From Myxococcota bacterium (GTDB taxonomy: Bacteria > Myxococcota_A > Polyangia > HGW-17 > JAJRWW01), in NCBI GenBank assembly GCA_024276595.1, contig JAJRWW010000263.1, positions 1 to 6,931 of the forward strand: 6,931 nucleotides of DNA. Direction: 5' to 3'. The position numbers and the translations under genes are program-made. Positions 6,693 through 6,931 of the stretch are shown here, piece by piece. Numbering within the stretch: position 1 is the first letter of the stretch; each line of letters starts with the position of its first letter. The notes below the pieces were generated by a model. It saw only the letters and a program-made list of their open reading frames with translations, searched no databases and was not told where the DNA came from.

Positions 6693-6931
6693 TCAATCGC
6701 CAGTGCCAGGGTCGACGCTCTTTTTTGGGGGCGCGCCGCCGTCGGTGGTGGTGGCAGCGGGCGCGCCGCCGTCGGTGGTGGCAGCGGGCGCGCCGCCGTC
6801 GGTGGTGGCAGCGGGCGCGCCGGCATCTGGCTTGTACTCCACCCCGGGCTTTTTGATATAGGTCTTGATGGGGCGCTTGAGCTTGCCGAGGACGCGGCCC
6901 CTTGTCACGGTGACCGGCAGCAGCCGACGCA
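6693..6931 (-). CDS. C-terminal end of an unrecognised protein with a (AATTDGGAP)n tail; 5' end outside the window
   Basis: The visible part is 78 residues ending at TGA (6695-6693). The frame is open through the right edge. The GTG at 6908 has no purine-rich site upstream and sits inside the run RRLLPVTVTRGR, so the true start is probably off the window. The first part is basic (GKLKRPIKTYIKKPGVEYKP). A low-complexity tail follows: DAGAP, then AATTDGGAP twice, AATTTDGGAP once, then PKKSVDPGTGD. Asp/Gly/Ala/Pro/Thr tails of this sort are common as flexible linkers or ends in envelope proteins of myxobacteria. The opposite strand of the same DNA would encode Arg/Trp repeats, which is implausible, so this strand is preferred. 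The gene is convergent with the oxidoreductase gene, with 85 bases between stops. No domain or function is recognised. Confidence 0.6.
   Translation of the reverse strand, partial: RRLLPVTVTRGRVLGKLKRPIKTYIKKPGVEYKPDAGAPAATTDGGAPAATTDGGAPAATTTDGGAPPKKSVDPGTGD
6730..6821 (-). repeat. 27-bp in-frame tandem repeat with GGCGCGCC at each unit boundary
   Basis: GGCGCGCC occurs at 6730, 6760, 6787 and 6814, giving unit lengths of 30, 27 and 27 bases. The two 27-base units are identical. The 30-base unit has one extra GTG on the + strand, which is one extra Thr codon on the - strand. Each unit encodes the nonapeptide AATTDGGAP (ten residues in the long unit). All length differences are multiples of three, so the frame is kept. 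The near-identity points to recent duplication or slippage. Confidence 0.9.

Noticed and set aside
6730..6821. Regular repeats as a possible CRISPR array
   Set aside because: The units are back-to-back with no unique spacers, and they keep a reading frame.
5333..6826. 497-residue open frame on the - strand
   Set aside because: Antisense shadow of the DHCR24-like gene. Its N-terminus is the 27-bp repeat read in a Pro/Arg frame, which is a different frame from the plausible AATTDGGAP reading.
6632..6856. 74-residue + strand open frame with Arg/Trp repeats
   Set aside because: It translates the 27-bp repeat as RRRRWWQRA units, which is implausible as a protein. The opposite strand gives a typical linker sequence.

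Overview
The window comes from a GC-rich genome, and most codons end in G or C. The best guess is a delta-proteobacterial or Myxococcota-type bacterium with some anaerobic metabolism. Three things suggest this: a Pro/Ala-rich membrane protein of a style common in myxobacteria, a protein tail made of Asp-Gly-Gly-Ala-Pro repeats, and a giant protein of the oxygen-sensitive 2-hydroxyacyl-CoA dehydratase activase family. The taxonomy is inferred from style and is not proven.

Layout. Positions 14-628 (+) hold a small predicted membrane protein whose start is unclear and which may begin outside the window. Positions 629-856 are non-coding, with a possible sigma70-like promoter and an 8-bp perfect inverted repeat. 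Positions 857-5164 (+) hold one intact 1435-residue protein with two tandem BadF/BadG/BcrA/BcrD-type ATPase (activase) domains, a four-cysteine knuckle, a DUF2229-type region and a HgdB-like (2-hydroxyacyl-CoA dehydratase subunit-like) C-terminal part. A 66-base gap with five CCGAG repeats separates it from 5231-6607 (+), a 458-residue FAD-binding oxidoreductase that resembles DHCR24 (delta24-sterol reductase / DIMINUTO) along its whole length. A probable intrinsic terminator follows at 6630-6670. The right edge holds the C-terminal end of an unrecognised convergent (-) gene, 6693 to beyond 6931, with a nonapeptide-repeat tail encoded by a 27-bp tandem DNA repeat.

How the genes may work together. 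The activase/dehydratase fusion and the FAD reductase are adjacent, on the same strand and share one likely terminator, so they are probably co-transcribed. Fused proteins of this activase architecture have been linked to anaerobic plasmalogen (vinyl-ether lipid) formation in Clostridium perfringens. The FAD protein belongs to the large oxidoreductase family that includes both DHCR24 and the ether-lipid enzyme alkylglycerone-phosphate synthase. A reductive lipid-modifying pair is therefore a reasonable hypothesis. The sequence alone does not reveal the substrate.
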